Positions 45,548-56,110 of a DNA stretch of 64,000 nt are shown one piece after another. Location of the stretch: positions 62,001 through 126,000 of the forward strand of contig WELA01001729.1 of NCBI GenBank assembly GCA_009602735.1. The letters are read 5' to 3'. The translations under genes and the position numbers were made by a program. The notes beneath the pieces were generated by a model that was not told the DNA's origin, did no database searches, and saw only the letters and a list, made by a program, of their open reading frames with translations. Origin of the DNA: Mesotaenium endlicherianum (lineage: Eukaryota; Streptophyta; Zygnematophyceae; Zygnematales; Mesotaeniaceae). How positions within the stretch are numbered: position 1 is the stretch's first letter; each line of letters opens with the position of its first letter.

Positions 45548-46722
45548 ATACTCGAGTTGGACTCAGCTGCTCCACCATCAGCAAACTCTGGGTCCTCCTC
45601 ATAACCTCTCTGAAGCTTCTTCTTGAAGTCCATACTCTCCTTGATGACCGAGACAGCTGCAAGGTCACACCTTCTGGATAAAGCATCTGCAGGGTTGATC
45701 TTCCCAGGTGATTACTCAATCTTGTGGTCGAACTGTTGCAGAAACTCCATCCACCTTGCTTGTCTTGGTGTCAACGTTGGTTGCGTCATAAACTTCTCCA
45801 AGCTCTTGTGGTCGGTCTTGATGAACACCTTCCGGCCGTCCACATAACATCGCCAAATCCTCAAAGCTTGGATAATAGCCAACATCTCCCGCTCGTGTGC
45901 TGCATAGTTTTGCTCAGCAGGACTCAACTTCTTGCTCTCATATGCTTCAGGCTGCAATCCTTTGCCCTGGTCTTGGAGAAGAATGGCTGCCACTGCAAAA
46001 TTTGATGCGTCCGTGATGATGGTGAAAGGAAGCTCTAAACTTGCAATTGCCAACACGGGTGCCTATGTCAACAGCTTCTTAATCTTCTCGAAGGCTTGCT
46101 GCTCCTTGTCACCCCATAGCCACTTCTCCTGCTTCTTCAACATGTCCATGAGCGGTGCACACACCTTGGCAAATCCTTCAATGAAATGTCGATAATAATT
46201 CGCCATGCCGAGGAAACTCCTGAATTGATGAATATCAGCAGGCACCGGCCAATCTCTGACTGCTTGCATCTTCTTCTGCTCCACCTTGACTCCTTCGGCT
46301 TCCACTATATGTCCAAGAAATTCGACTTCATTGAGACAGAAGTCGCACTTGCTCATCTTCCCATACAGCTTTTGATCTCTCAAGACCTCCAACATCTTCC
46401 TCAGATGCTCCACATGCTCTTCCAAGGTCTTTGAATAGATCAGGATGTCGTCCAAAAATAGCACCACAAACTGGTCCAAGTAGGGTCTGAAGATACTATT
46501 CATGAGTCCCATGAATGTTGCAAATGCATTAGTCAATCCAAAAGGCATGACCGTGAACTCAAATAAACCATAGCGAGTCCTGAAAGCAGTCTTCTGAACG
46601 CCTGCTTCCGCAATCCGTTCCTGGTGATAGCCACTCCTCAAATCGATCTTCAAGAAATACTTCGCCCCGACAAGCCTGTCAATTAACTCGTCCACTCGTG
46701 GAAATGGGTACCTGTTCTTGAT

Positions 46723-47139
46723 NNNNNNNNNNNNNNNNNNNNNNNNNNNNNNNNNNNNNNNNNNNNNNNNNNNNNNNNNNNNNNNNNNNNNNNNNNNNNN
46801 NNNNNNNNNNNNNNNNNNNNNNNNNNNNNNNNNNNNNNNNNNNNNNNNNNNNNNNNNNNNNNNNNNNNNNNNNNNNNNNNNNNNNNNNNNNNNNNNNNNN
46901 NNNNNNNNNNNNNNNNNNNNNNNNNNNNNNNNNNNNNNNNNNNNNNNNNNNNNNNNNNNNNNNNNNNNNNNNNNNNNNNNNNNNNNNNNNNNNNNNNNNN
47001 NNNNNNNNNNNNNNNNNNNNNNNNNNNNNNNNNNNNNNNNNNNNNNNNNNNNNNNNNNNNNNNNNNNNNNNNNNNNNNNNNNNNNNNNNNNNNNNNNNNN
47101 NNNNNNNNNNNNNNNNNNNNNNNNNNNNNNNNNNNNNNN
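46723..47139. other. Assembly gap (417 N)
   Basis: A run of N within C pol. All apparent open frames across it are empty. Confidence 0.99.
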
Positions 47140-47285
47140 CTTCTGAGCAAGGGGATCAGACACCACTACTTGCTCCTTCGGCGATGTACATTCGCCCAGG
47201 CTGTTAGGATTCACGCTTGTTCCATCTGATGACCTGGCCAGGGCCACCGAAACAAGGTACATCTCCTTCACCCGATTCGCCCTGC

Positions 47286-48004
47286 TGAAATGAATCGCCT
47301 TACCAAATAGGCGATTAACAATTAATAAAGATCTTTATATCAGCAAGTAATCTTATAGTATTTCCGTTAATTAGTTAAACGGCAAAGGACAATACACTAG
47401 CAGGGAATAATACTCGTAAGTCAAATGCGAGTAAACTAGCATCAATGATGCAAATCAGTAAACTCATACATAAGCAAGGTTAGAAGACAGTGCGTATCAA
47501 TGGCTTCTCGCCTTGGATTCAGAGTTCTCTCAGTAAGCTGTACAAGAGAGTTGGCCTCGTTTCCGAATGCCGAACTCGAGAGCAATGCCTAGCATATGTA
47601 CATGGAATGAGTTTACTGTTCAACGGTCAGTGCGATGGCACCGCCTACCCGGGAGTTAACCACGTTGGTAGGACCTCGGTTAATCAAATCCACCGCCCAT
47701 CTCTTATCATCCCGAATAGCCATCCATCATGGGGATGTCATCTGGCCATTCATCTAGCGGGTCGTACTTAGATGCATATCAAGGCAGTTCGCTGCTACCG
47801 AGCACGGAAGTCAGCTGGCTGTCAAAGAATGTGTCAGCAAGCTGACTTAAGTTGACTTCAGCCTGTTGCTTTCGGCCGAGGCATTCAACTGATAATTATG
47901 TAAAGTCCAGCAGACTGATTATTAACTAAAGTTCAGCAGGCTGAACTGAATTAACTATTAGATTTAAATGAATATTATATCCACTAATATACTGATTCAT
48001 TACA
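47286..48004 (-). repeat. 3' LTR of A2
   Basis: 719 bp, shorter than the 751-bp 5' LTR because it has only one unit of the ~30-bp U3 tandem repeat. It shares details such as CATCCCCATGATGG with both 5' LTRs of A1 and A2. Confidence 0.93.
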
Positions 48005-48019
48005 ATCCCTCCAACTTAA
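48005..48019 (-). promoter_or_regulatory. 3' polypurine tract of A2
   Basis: The minus strand reads TTAAGTTGGAGGGAT directly before the 3' LTR. Confidence 0.8.
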
Positions 48020-48117
48020 CATGTTGTCGCCTCGACAACATTAAACTGCAGAAATTTTAAATAAGGGAGCTGAACCTGACCAGCCTTCCTTACTGACTGC
48101 CTCTTCAGCGTGTCACC

Positions 48118-49794
48118 TTAAGGGGTTGTTCCTGGGGCTTCAGGGTCAGGAGACGGAGAGCTGGACCTAGATCTGGACAGCCCTCTAGGTCTGTCAGCTG
48201 GCCTTCTAAAGAACCCTGTTTGCTCTAAAGTTGGCCCTCGAGGAGAACGGAGGATGGTGGCCTGCTCTTCAACTATTTGGGTGTTGATTCCCACATAGAC
48301 AGGCATTCCAGTAGGATGCTGAAATACATTGGCTAGAGGTACATGCCCCTGAGCGGAGGGGGAGGCTGGCATACTTCTGGCCCACCCGCGTGTCTCTCTT
48401 CCGGCACCCCTGTCCTCTGGGGATTTCTGTCTGTGTCTGCTGCCCAGTACCGTCAGATCAGCTTCTTCCCCTGCTTGGGCAGGTGGGCTGGGGGAGCGAG
48501 CGCGGGGTCCAGTTGTCGCCATAACGGGGATCACATTCCACACACCTGATCGTGGTTCTTTAGGAAGTGCCACTGCCTGTCCCTGGGTATCCTGAGTACC
48601 TGCTGCTGATGCTTCTCCTCTGCCTTGTTCTTCTTCCTCATCCTCCTCATCCTCCTCCTCGGAGAGAGTAGGGGTCTCGTCCACTAAGTCGTCCTGCTCC
48701 CTAGTAGACATGGAGTAGTCTACCGACCTCCCTTTCTTAGGGCGCGCTGGAGGTTGCTTGGCCTTCAGCCTACTGATATCTATCCGGCCTGCATTCTTTG
48801 CCCATTTGACAAAGGCATGCTTTCCCTTAGAGAAGTACTCTCTTCCCCTCCTCCTATGTTCCTTGGTCTCTGCATTCATATTGCTCAGGCATCCATTCAG
48901 CCTGGGGTCCCAAGGGGCAATGTGAGGTGGTAGGATGAGATAGCCGTCTAGGCCATAGTGGAAGTCATCCGGTTGGGCTCGGTCACACTCCTGCTTCTTA
49001 TTTGTGACGGTCATCCACCTCCAGTCTGTTGGCTGCTGGTAGTACTGGGGTCCGTGCTCAGCCTTCCTCAGTTTACACGGGAACCAGTGGGGAGAGAACA
49101 TCTGCTGTCCTGCTTCCCTGGCCAAGTACTCCCAGCTCCTTCTCTCAACTTCATTGTAAGCTGGCAGGAGTGTGAGGTAGAATACCGTATCCTTATAGCT
49201 ATCGGGCCGCAAACTCACCATCCGGATGAGTCTCTGATCTCCCACTATTCTCGGTATGGGGACCGGCTTGTCCTCTGAATCATCTGCGAGATACCGGGCC
49301 TGCTCTGCTGTATAGCCCACCATCTTAGCATAATCTTCGTAAAGGACCACGCCGGTGTGTGTCTCGATGTACCTGTCCAGTGCTGTAGCTCCTTCCTTCT
49401 GTAGCAGTGTTGTCTGTTCCAGCCTGTTGATCTCCTGGGCTGCCAGCAATGCTTCCTTCAGGTTATCGAAGTTTTGGCCACCCACCACAGTATACCTGTA
49501 AGTGGCCAAGCTCTTCTGCCTGTCCGCTTCAATCTTTTTTCTTTTCTCCTCGTCTGCCGCTGCCGCTTCTTCTTGCTGTTTCTTCTGTCTCTCCTCCTCA
49601 GCCTTCCTGAGGTTTTCCGCTTCCTGATTCTTCTTCCTCTGTGCCTCTTCTGCCGCCTCTTGTTGCTTGCGGACCCTTTCTTGTTCTCTCCTGGTGAGGG
49701 ACGTCGCCGCCAGCTCCTTCTGGTATTGCTCCATTGTCCTCCTGGCTTCTTCTGCCTTGCGCTTTCTGTCCTCCTTTTGTGTGGTGGGCGCCAT
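48118..49794 (-). CDS. ORF3 of A2, A subtype: uncharacterised protein downstream of pol
   Basis: 558 residues from the ATG at 49794 (an upstream in-frame ATG at 49818 would add 8). It differs from A1 ORF3 at only about a dozen residues. Same layout: coiled-coil N-terminus, conserved middle region, acidic tract, Pro/Ser/Arg tail. The start is preceded by TACTAAC (complement 49819-49825) and CAG (complement 49796-49798), as in A1. The two intact copies plus diverged relatives in E0, E1 and E2 show that ORF3 is a standing part of the family rather than a chance capture. Function unknown. Confidence 0.86.
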   Translation of the reverse strand: MAPTTQKEDRKRKAEEARRTMEQYQKELAATSLTRREQERVRKQQEAAEEAQRKKNQEAENLRKAEEERQKKQQEEAAAADEEKRKKIEADRQKSLATYRYTVVGGQNFDNLKEALLAAQEINRLEQTTLLQKEGATALDRYIETHTGVVLYEDYAKMVGYTAEQARYLADDSEDKPVPIPRIVGDQRLIRMVSLRPDSYKDTVFYLTLLPAYNEVERRSWEYLAREAGQQMFSPHWFPCKLRKAEHGPQYYQQPTDWRWMTVTNKKQECDRAQPDDFHYGLDGYLILPPHIAPWDPRLNGCLSNMNAETKEHRRRGREYFSKGKHAFVKWAKNAGRIDISRLKAKQPPARPKKGRSVDYSMSTREQDDLVDETPTLSEEEDEEDEEEEQGRGEASAAGTQDTQGQAVALPKEPRSGVWNVIPVMATTGPRARSPSPPAQAGEEADLTVLGSRHRQKSPEDRGAGRETRGWARSMPASPSAQGHVPLANVFQHPTGMPVYVGINTQIVEEQATILRSPRGPTLEQTGFFRRPADRPRGLSRSRSSSPSPDPEAPGTTP

Positions 49795-50061
49795 CCTGCA
49801 CATGTAACCAGGGCACAAGTTAGTAGGATATGGACCTTTGTCATAGGGATTGCAGGAAGTATGTTAGTATTTAGTATAGTGGCTTCGCTGCTGTTTACCT
49901 TACAGGATGATTGCTAAAAGTTGACGTAGTTGCGATGCGCTACACATAAACGTATGAGTGTGTTTTTATCGCTCTCGCTCACTAACTGTCATATATTTTC
50001 CCCTCCAACTTAAATGGAGACAGGACCGCCTGTCACCTTCCCGTGTCAACTGAAATGACAG
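49795..50061 (-). other. pol-ORF3 spacer of A2
   Basis: It matches the A1 spacer, including the internal polypurine copy (complement 49996-50014) and the acceptor-like end before ORF3. I see no other frame. Confidence 0.65.
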
Positions 50062-53000
50062 TTATGGAGGGACTCCAGCGGCCCGAAGGTGGAACCGTGT
50101 CAACGCCCCTTTGGCATTGGTCAAGTGGTCCTTAAACTCCCAAGTGTCCCCAGAGGCATCGTAACCCTTCCATCGAATGAGGTATTTCATGACATATTTA
50201 GACGATCGACGGACCGAGCGAGCGTCTAAAATCTCATCGACCTCATATTCCTCCGGGTCGCCGTCCCGGACAGCGGGGACCGGTCCCGGTTGGACAGGGA
50301 ACCGACCTGTGAACAGTGTATCACCTTTGGTGTACGGTTCCAGGAAGGAGACATTAAAGACCGGGTGCCCATTGTATTCAGTTGACATGTTCAATTTGTA
50401 AGCATTCTGACCGACACGACGGACCACCAAATATGGACCGACCTTGACAGGGCCAAGCTTTTTCTTGACCACACCAGGGAGGTACAGGTGCTGAGAATGC
50501 AGTTTGACTAAATCCCCCTTGGAAAATGTCAGTTCCCGACGGTGTTGATTAGCGTATTTTTGTTGGTTTTCTTGGGCCGTGTGCAAGTTTCGTTGGACTT
50601 CTGACAGGGTGTCAGCAAACTCCTGAGTTAACTGGAGGGAGACCGGGTTGTCAATCCCTTCAGGGTGAGTTAAAGATTCCCCTAGCACATCTAGAGGAGA
50701 CTTAGGGACTCTACCCAGGCTGAGTTCAAAAGGAGTTTTGCCCGTTGACGCGTGCACCGCACTGTTGACCGCAAACTGAATTTGAGGCAACAGGTCATCC
50801 CAATTATCTTGTTTTTGGTTAATATATGCTCTCAGCACCTCCTGCAGAACTCGGTTAGTTCTTTCAGTCTGCCCATCAGTCTGAGGGTGGTTTGCTGTGC
50901 TGAGCAGCTGTTTGACTCCCATTAACCCCATTAAAGCTCTCCAGAACTTAGAGGTGAATTTTGAGTCTCTGTCTGAGATGATATTAGAAGGGAGCCCATG
51001 TTGGCATACTACATGGTTGTAAAACTGTCTCGCTGTTTCGAGTGCAGTCACTTTGACAGTTGTGGGGATAAAAATGACCATTTTTGTCAGTTTATCCACG
51101 ACTACCAGTATTGAATCATGCCCGTTGGCAGTTCTTGGTAGTGAGACCACCCAGTCCATGGATATAGTTTCCCAGCGTCCCGCTGGGATGGGTAGCGGTT
51201 GCAAGAGACCTCCGGGTGGTGTGTGCCGAGACTTATTTCTCTGACACTGGTCACAGGACTTGACATATTTCAAGACCTCCCGGGGTAACCCCTCCCAATG
51301 ATAATGTTTTGCCAGTTTGCCAACAGTTTTGGCCTGCCCCAAATGTCCACCCAGGAGACTGTCATGAGCTTGACTCAGTAAGAGAGACCTTATTTCCAAG
51401 TTATTAGGAATGACCAGCTTCAGCCTGCCTGAAGTGGTTTCAGTCACCCAGACCCCTCCCTTGAGCTTATACCCGAGTGCAGTAGCACGACACACACCAG
51501 TAGTGGGGCTGGGCTCAAATGTTGGGTCAGAAAGGTAGGCTTTCCTAAGTTGTTCAAGGAAGGACTTTTTCACCTTTAGTGAAGTGAGTGCACACAGGAC
51601 TTTATCTACAGCATGCTGACTAAAGTTCCTTTCTTGCAAGTCAGGTCTTCTAGAGAGTGCATCAGCAGGATTCAACTTCCCTGGTTTGTAGTCGATCTGG
51701 ACTTGGAACTGCTCCAGCATCTGGCTCCAGCGGTTCTCCCTCCTCGACAGCTTGGACTTCTTCTGAAAGTGGGTCAGAGCTAGATGATCTGTAATCACCT
51801 TAAAAGCTTTACCATGTAAGTATGCTCTCCACTGTTTGAGTACATGAATGATAGCTAGCAGCTCTTTATCATGCACTGAGTAATTAATCTCCGCTGGATT
51901 AAATTTCATAGACTCATACAACACAGGATGCCACTCCTGCCGTACCTTACCATCCTTTGTGGTTTTGTCAGCAGGCTGCAACAAAATAGCACCCATGGCA
52001 AAATCAGAGGCATCAGTAACCACCTGCACCGGTTTGCTGGGGTCATACACGGCTAGCACTGGGGCAGAACAAAGGGCATCTTTAAGGGTCTGGAAGGCAG
52101 CCTGCTGCTCTTCCCCCCACACATACCCGATGTCTTTCTTAGTAAGGTCAGTCAGTTTACTGGCCTTTGTGGAATAATTCTCAATAAATCTCCTATAGTA
52201 GTTAGCCAACCCGAGGAAGGATCTAACTTCAGAGACAGACTGTGGTACTGGCCAGTCCCTTATGGTCTGGACTTTCTTAGGATCCACACTGATGCCCTCT
52301 TTACTGACAACGTGGCCTAAGAATTCAATACTTTCCTTAAAGAAATCACACTTGCTCATTTTAGCATACAAGTGATTTTTCCGCAGAGTGTCCAGCACTT
52401 TCTTTAAGTGTTCAGTGTGCTGAGCTTCATCTTTAGAGAAAATTAAAATATCATCCAGGAAAACTTGCACAAACTTATCCAAATAAGGTCTGAAAATGTC
52501 ATTCATAGCACCCATAAAGGTAGCAGGAGCATTAGTCAGTCCAAATGGCATCACGTTGAACTCATAGTGTCCATAACGTGTGCGGAAAGCAGTCTTGTGT
52601 TCATCCCCCTCAGCAATTCTGATTTGATGATAACCACTCTTGAGATCTATCTTACTGAACACCTTAGCGCCAGACAGGGTATCAAGCAAGTCCTCGATTC
52701 TGGGTAAAGCATACTTGTTCTTTACTGTAATTCTGTTCAGGGCTCTGTAATCCACACACATCCGCATACTGCCATCCTTTTTCTTAACAAATAGGATAGG
52801 TGCGCCGTACGGTGATTTACTGGGAGAAATGTAACCATTTTCCTCCAGCTCTGCAATCTGTGTTTTCAACTCCTCGCTCTCCAAATAAGACAAGCCATAA
52901 GTGCGTTGCCAGGGTGGCTGGCTACCAGGTAATAGATCAATCCTATGATCTACTTCCCTTTTAGGGGGTAGTCCTGGAGGCATGTTAAACACATCAGTGT

Positions 53001-53778
53001 ACTGAGCAACAATTTTTGCAGCAGTAGGGTGCTCCGGAGGGCTTACCTTTTTCTCAACCACTTCTTCAGGTTGAGGAGGTACCTCTCTTAGCAGCAGACA
53101 GAACATTCTGTCTTCCTTCTGGTTCCAGCTTTTGACGAACTCCATTGCATTCAGCAACTTGCATCCTTCTGGAAGCCTCTTCTTTTCCTTCATTTGCCAT
53201 CCACACAGGACAAGAGGAAGAGCACTGGTGGGTGCCAAGTCAGTCTGCCCATCACTGGCTCCTCTCACTTTAACTGTACCTCTGCTCCAACACACTTCAG
53301 CTTGATGTCTATTAAGCCAGGACCTGCCTAGCACGAGATCATAAAAGCCAGTGTTGAGTACCTCAAATGTAAGCGTTTCAGTTAGAACTGCAATGCCAGA
53401 ACCTAACTGGACCTCAATAGGCTTGGTTATAACTCCTCCCGGGATACTTGAGGCATCTCCAAGGAATATTTTTCTATTCCCTTGGGTGACAGTAGGCAGC
53501 CTTAGCCGCTTAACTAAGTCCTTGTGGATAAAAGTATGTGACGCCCCTCCGTCAACAAATGCCCTCACCTTCCTACCTGCAATCATGCAATGCAGTAGGA
53601 TAGGGGGGACTGTCTTTTCCTGACTTTCGCATTGTTCTCCTGACGTAGCAAAGAAATGTTGGACATCAGGTGGAACAAGAGCATCCAGAGTGTGCACTCT
53701 CTGGACGTCTATATTACTGATGGTCTCCTTTATCTGTTTGTCAGGCATGCATAGTGAATCCAGTTCAGCAGGACCCAT
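50062..53778 (-). CDS. pol: pol of A2 (protease, RT, RNase H, integrase, chromodomain)
   Basis: A 1238-residue open pol from the first Met; the frame is also open upstream into the gag end. Protease motif VDGGASHT at about 75-82. Reverse transcriptase about 290-480 with [10 protein letters not shown] and FLDD at 440-443. RNase H TDAS at about 588-591. The integrase zinc region (H-H-C-C) lies near 790-845, followed by the D,D,E core ([29 protein letters not shown]), a GPY segment, and the chromodomain in the last ~60 residues ([26 protein letters not shown]). Synthesis is probably by frameshift from gag, as in relatives. It copies element RNA and inserts the DNA. Confidence 0.94.
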   Translation of the reverse strand: MGPAELDSLCMPDKQIKETISNIDVQRVHTLDALVPPDVQHFFATSGEQCESQEKTVPPILLHCMIAGRKVRAFVDGGASHTFIHKDLVKRLRLPTVTQGNRKIFLGDASSIPGGVITKPIEVQLGSGIAVLTETLTFEVLNTGFYDLVLGRSWLNRHQAEVCWSRGTVKVRGASDGQTDLAPTSALPLVLCGWQMKEKKRLPEGCKLLNAMEFVKSWNQKEDRMFCLLLREVPPQPEEVVEKKVSPPEHPTAAKIVAQYTDVFNMPPGLPPKREVDHRIDLLPGSQPPWQRTYGLSYLESEELKTQIAELEENGYISPSKSPYGAPILFVKKKDGSMRMCVDYRALNRITVKNKYALPRIEDLLDTLSGAKVFSKIDLKSGYHQIRIAEGDEHKTAFRTRYGHYEFNVMPFGLTNAPATFMGAMNDIFRPYLDKFVQVFLDDILIFSKDEAQHTEHLKKVLDTLRKNHLYAKMSKCDFFKESIEFLGHVVSKEGISVDPKKVQTIRDWPVPQSVSEVRSFLGLANYYRRFIENYSTKASKLTDLTKKDIGYVWGEEQQAAFQTLKDALCSAPVLAVYDPSKPVQVVTDASDFAMGAILLQPADKTTKDGKVRQEWHPVLYESMKFNPAEINYSVHDKELLAIIHVLKQWRAYLHGKAFKVITDHLALTHFQKKSKLSRRENRWSQMLEQFQVQIDYKPGKLNPADALSRRPDLQERNFSQHAVDKVLCALTSLKVKKSFLEQLRKAYLSDPTFEPSPTTGVCRATALGYKLKGGVWVTETTSGRLKLVIPNNLEIRSLLLSQAHDSLLGGHLGQAKTVGKLAKHYHWEGLPREVLKYVKSCDQCQRNKSRHTPPGGLLQPLPIPAGRWETISMDWVVSLPRTANGHDSILVVVDKLTKMVIFIPTTVKVTALETARQFYNHVVCQHGLPSNIISDRDSKFTSKFWRALMGLMGVKQLLSTANHPQTDGQTERTNRVLQEVLRAYINQKQDNWDDLLPQIQFAVNSAVHASTGKTPFELSLGRVPKSPLDVLGESLTHPEGIDNPVSLQLTQEFADTLSEVQRNLHTAQENQQKYANQHRRELTFSKGDLVKLHSQHLYLPGVVKKKLGPVKVGPYLVVRRVGQNAYKLNMSTEYNGHPVFNVSFLEPYTKGDTLFTGRFPVQPGPVPAVRDGDPEEYEVDEILDARSVRRSSKYVMKYLIRWKGYDASGDTWEFKDHLTNAKGALTRFHLRAAGVPP

Positions 53779-53846
53779 AATACCTGCTACGAGGGCAGCT
53801 AGTGACGACTCACTATCTCTAGCATCCTCACAGTCAGTAGACTGGA

Positions 53847-55325
53847 TTACTGACTGTTGCTGTCTTTTAAAGGCTGGTCTTTTCTCTCGACCTTAGGCAG
53901 GTGCTTGACCGGACACTGTTCTCTGTAGTGGCCTTTCTGCTGACAATGGTAGCAAGTAGATTTTGCTGAGGCTGGTCTCGGCTTAGTCCTACCACCACCC
54001 CTTCCATAGCCACCTCGAGAGGGACCACCTCTACCTCTAGACTGAATAGCATTGTACTCATACTCATATTCATCACCCTGATTATCCTCAGCCTGGTCTC
54101 CTTCAACTGCATTGTAGGAACCGTGGGGCTTTTTGACAATCTTAGACACCAAAGCGTTACTCTGGCGCTTGTGATTGAACTGCTGCTGATCCCAGGCGTC
54201 AGCATCCTGGATCAAGTCAGCCAGTTTCTCATACTTTTTCTCAGCAAAATGACCAGAGACCTCGGATTTCAAGCCATACCTGAAGTATGCTATCCTATAC
54301 CGTTCTGGCAAATCAGGCTGCTTCATCATGTTCTCTTGGAACTTTTGAGCAAACTCAGCAACTGAAGTGGTCTGCTTCAGTGTCAGGGAGATCATCGCAT
54401 AGATAGCTTTCTCCTGCTGGTTGATGACATCAAACTTCTCATGCAACTTCTCGACAAACTCTACCCACGTAGGGTCACCGAGTTGCCGAGCCTTACGCTC
54501 TTCCTTCCAGTAAAGCCACCAGTCTGCGGCACTGCCTTTCAGTAGCGCACCGGTGTGCCTGACCTTCTCGTAATCTTGCAGTTCTGGGTAGTTCTCCAGC
54601 CACTGCTCAACATCCGCGAGAAACTTGATCAGGTAATATTTTCTGTTTCCCTCAGGATCATAGTCCTGGGGAGGTTTCGGCTTGGGCTTACTAGGCCCTC
54701 GGCCACCACCACTAGTGGTGTGAGACCCCAGTTGGTCTCTGTCCCGGAGTAGGGACATTATGATTCTTTTGTCCTCCTGCTGGGACTGATACATGGTCGC
54801 CATTTGCGACTGCATCTGAACGAACAATGCTCCCAAGTCTACATTTTGGGGTGGTAGATTAGCAAATGCAGCAGCAGCATTGGCATCTACTCGCTGAGTA
54901 GTGTCCTCAACAATCCCTCTTGCTCCTGCAGCAGCAATTCCTGCCGCATTCAGCCGGTCACGTATTTGACCTAGGGGTACATTGAGTTGTACGGCAGGAG
55001 GTGGGTTCAGAACATTGGCCCTTGATGCCATAAGTTCTTCAACAGTGCGCTCGTCAGCTGGCTGTCCTTCCCTCCTTTGTATATCTTCAGCGGCCTTTGC
55101 TACTTGTTCAGCTTCTAGTCTGGCTATCTCCTCCTCAGCTTGCTGAGCTGCGACTGAGGCAATAGCAGCTGCCTCATCTGCAGCCTCCCTAGCTGCAGTA
55201 TCCGCTACTGCTTCCGAATAGGTACGGTTTCCCGCTACATGGCTTTCCGCCTGGTTTTCGACATTCTCGTTATCCTGGTTCTCCATGTCTCGGGAGTTGC
55301 TAGTTTGAGACCTTGTCCTTACCAT
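53847..55325 (-). CDS. gag: gag of A2
   Basis: A 492-residue Gag that appears identical to A1 gag: Ala/Glu coiled coil, capsid domain, RGG repeats and CCHC zinc knuckle. The start ATG at 55325 lies 21 bases downstream of the primer-binding site. Directly after the ATG the sequence is GTAAGG, a good 5' splice-donor match, which could serve a spliced ORF3 message; this is speculative. The pol frame overlaps the gag end. Confidence 0.93.
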   Translation of the reverse strand: MVRTRSQTSNSRDMENQDNENVENQAESHVAGNRTYSEAVADTAAREAADEAAAIASVAAQQAEEEIARLEAEQVAKAAEDIQRREGQPADERTVEELMASRANVLNPPPAVQLNVPLGQIRDRLNAAGIAAAGARGIVEDTTQRVDANAAAAFANLPPQNVDLGALFVQMQSQMATMYQSQQEDKRIIMSLLRDRDQLGSHTTSGGGRGPSKPKPKPPQDYDPEGNRKYYLIKFLADVEQWLENYPELQDYEKVRHTGALLKGSAADWWLYWKEERKARQLGDPTWVEFVEKLHEKFDVINQQEKAIYAMISLTLKQTTSVAEFAQKFQENMMKQPDLPERYRIAYFRYGLKSEVSGHFAEKKYEKLADLIQDADAWDQQQFNHKRQSNALVSKIVKKPHGSYNAVEGDQAEDNQGDEYEYEYNAIQSRGRGGPSRGGYGRGGGRTKPRPASAKSTCYHCQQKGHYREQCPVKHLPKVERKDQPLKDSNSQ

Positions 55326-55346
55326 ACAAAGAAGACTGTGATAACT

Positions 55347-55358
55347 GCTCCGATACCA
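55347..55358 (-). promoter_or_regulatory. Primer-binding site of A2
   Basis: The minus strand reads TGGTATCGGAGC, one base from the 5' LTR end at 55360. Confidence 0.88.
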
Positions 55359-55359
55359 C

Positions 55360-56110
55360 TGAAATGAATCGACTTACCAAATAGGCGATTAACAATTAAT
55401 AAAGATCTTTATATCAGCAAGTAATCTTTATGGTAATTTCCGTTAACTGGTTAAACGGCAAAGGACAATACACTAGCAGTGAATAATACTCGTAAGTCAA
55501 ATGCGAGTAAACTAGCATCAATAATGCAAATCAGTAAACTCATACATAAGCAAGGTTAGAAGACAGTGCGTATCAATGGCTTCTCGCCTTGGATTCAGAT
55601 CTCTCTCAGTAAGCTGTACAAGAGAGTTGGCCTCGTTTCCGAATGCCGAACTCGAGAGCAATGCCTAGCATATGTACATGGAATGAGTTTACTGTTCAAC
55701 GGTCAGTGCGATGGCACCGCCTACCCGGGAGTTAACCACGTTGGTAGGACCTCGGTTAACCAAATCCACCGCCATCTCCCATCATCCCGAATAGCCATCC
55801 ATCATGGGGATGTCATCTGGCCATTCATCTAGCAGGTCGTACTTAGATGCATATCAAGGCAGTTCGCTGCTACCGAGCACGGAAGTCAGCTGGCTGTCAA
55901 AGAATGTGTCAGCAAGCTGACTTAAGTTGACTTCAGCCTGTTGCGTTCGGCCGAGTCATTAAACTGATAATTATGTAAAGTCCAGCAGACTGACTATTAA
56001 CTAAAGTAAAGTCCAGCAGACTGACTATTAACTAAAGTTCAGCAGGCTGATCTTAATTAACTATTATATTTAAATGAATATTATATCCACTAATATACTG
56101 ATTCATTACA
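55360..56110 (-). repeat. 5' LTR of A2
   Basis: 751 bp, nearly identical to the A1 5' LTR including the ~30-bp U3 tandem duplication. It is followed by CCTAT. Confidence 0.94.

Larger units (their letters stand above)
42684..47285 (-). mobile_element. C, right part, on the minus strand
   Basis: 3' LTR (42684-43430), polypurine tract and pol, read leftward from 47285. A solo A LTR (44827-45547) and a 417-N gap (46723-47139) interrupt it. At 47285 it meets A2, preceded by CCTGC, the complement of the GCAGG left of A1. Its gag half is on the plus strand at 26753-29178. The two halves therefore face each other, with A1 and A2 at the break. Confidence 0.85.
43415..47285 (-). pseudogene. pol: pol of C (RT, RNase H, integrase, chromodomain), fossil
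   Basis: Reverse transcriptase ([26 protein letters not shown]), RNase H ([19 protein letters not shown]), integrase zinc region (HHDCLYAGHFG to CDACQRNK) and integrase core (IAMDFITSLP, VSNRDPRFTSNFW). The GPF segment (RFTGPFVVLKQVNP) and a clear chromodomain (EYEVEAIVGDRRV, YLVKWKGYHADDNTWEPE) complete it. An assembly gap removes the N-terminal RT part, and a solo A LTR lies between RNase H and integrase. It has a few breaks. It differs from A and B pol throughout. Confidence 0.87.
47286..56110 (-). mobile_element. A2: full-length A-family chromovirus with ORF3, looks whole
   Basis: An 8.8-kb element on the minus strand: 5' LTR 56110-55360, primer-binding site, gag, pol, internal polypurine copy, ORF3, polypurine tract and 3' LTR 48004-47286. 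All three frames are open, so the copy looks whole. Its outer 5-mers are CCTGC (47281-47285) and CCTAT (56111-56115), which do not match. Each pairs instead with a distant flank (29174-29178 as complement, and 38080-38084). It is among the youngest elements here. Confidence 0.94.

Noticed and set aside
46718-47150. Long open frames on both strands
   Set aside because: They consist of N from the assembly gap.
49474-49917. Leucine-rich 147-residue frame antisense to ORF3 that looks like a membrane protein
   Set aside because: It is the mirror of the Glu/Lys/Gln-rich coiled-coil coding strand. It is present opposite both A1 and A2 simply because ORF3 is, and has no support of its own.
55566-55832. 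An 88-residue frame starting MRINGFSPW repeated in several LTRs
   Set aside because: It lies inside the A LTR and recurs only because the LTR does; the frame is not kept in diverged LTR copies.
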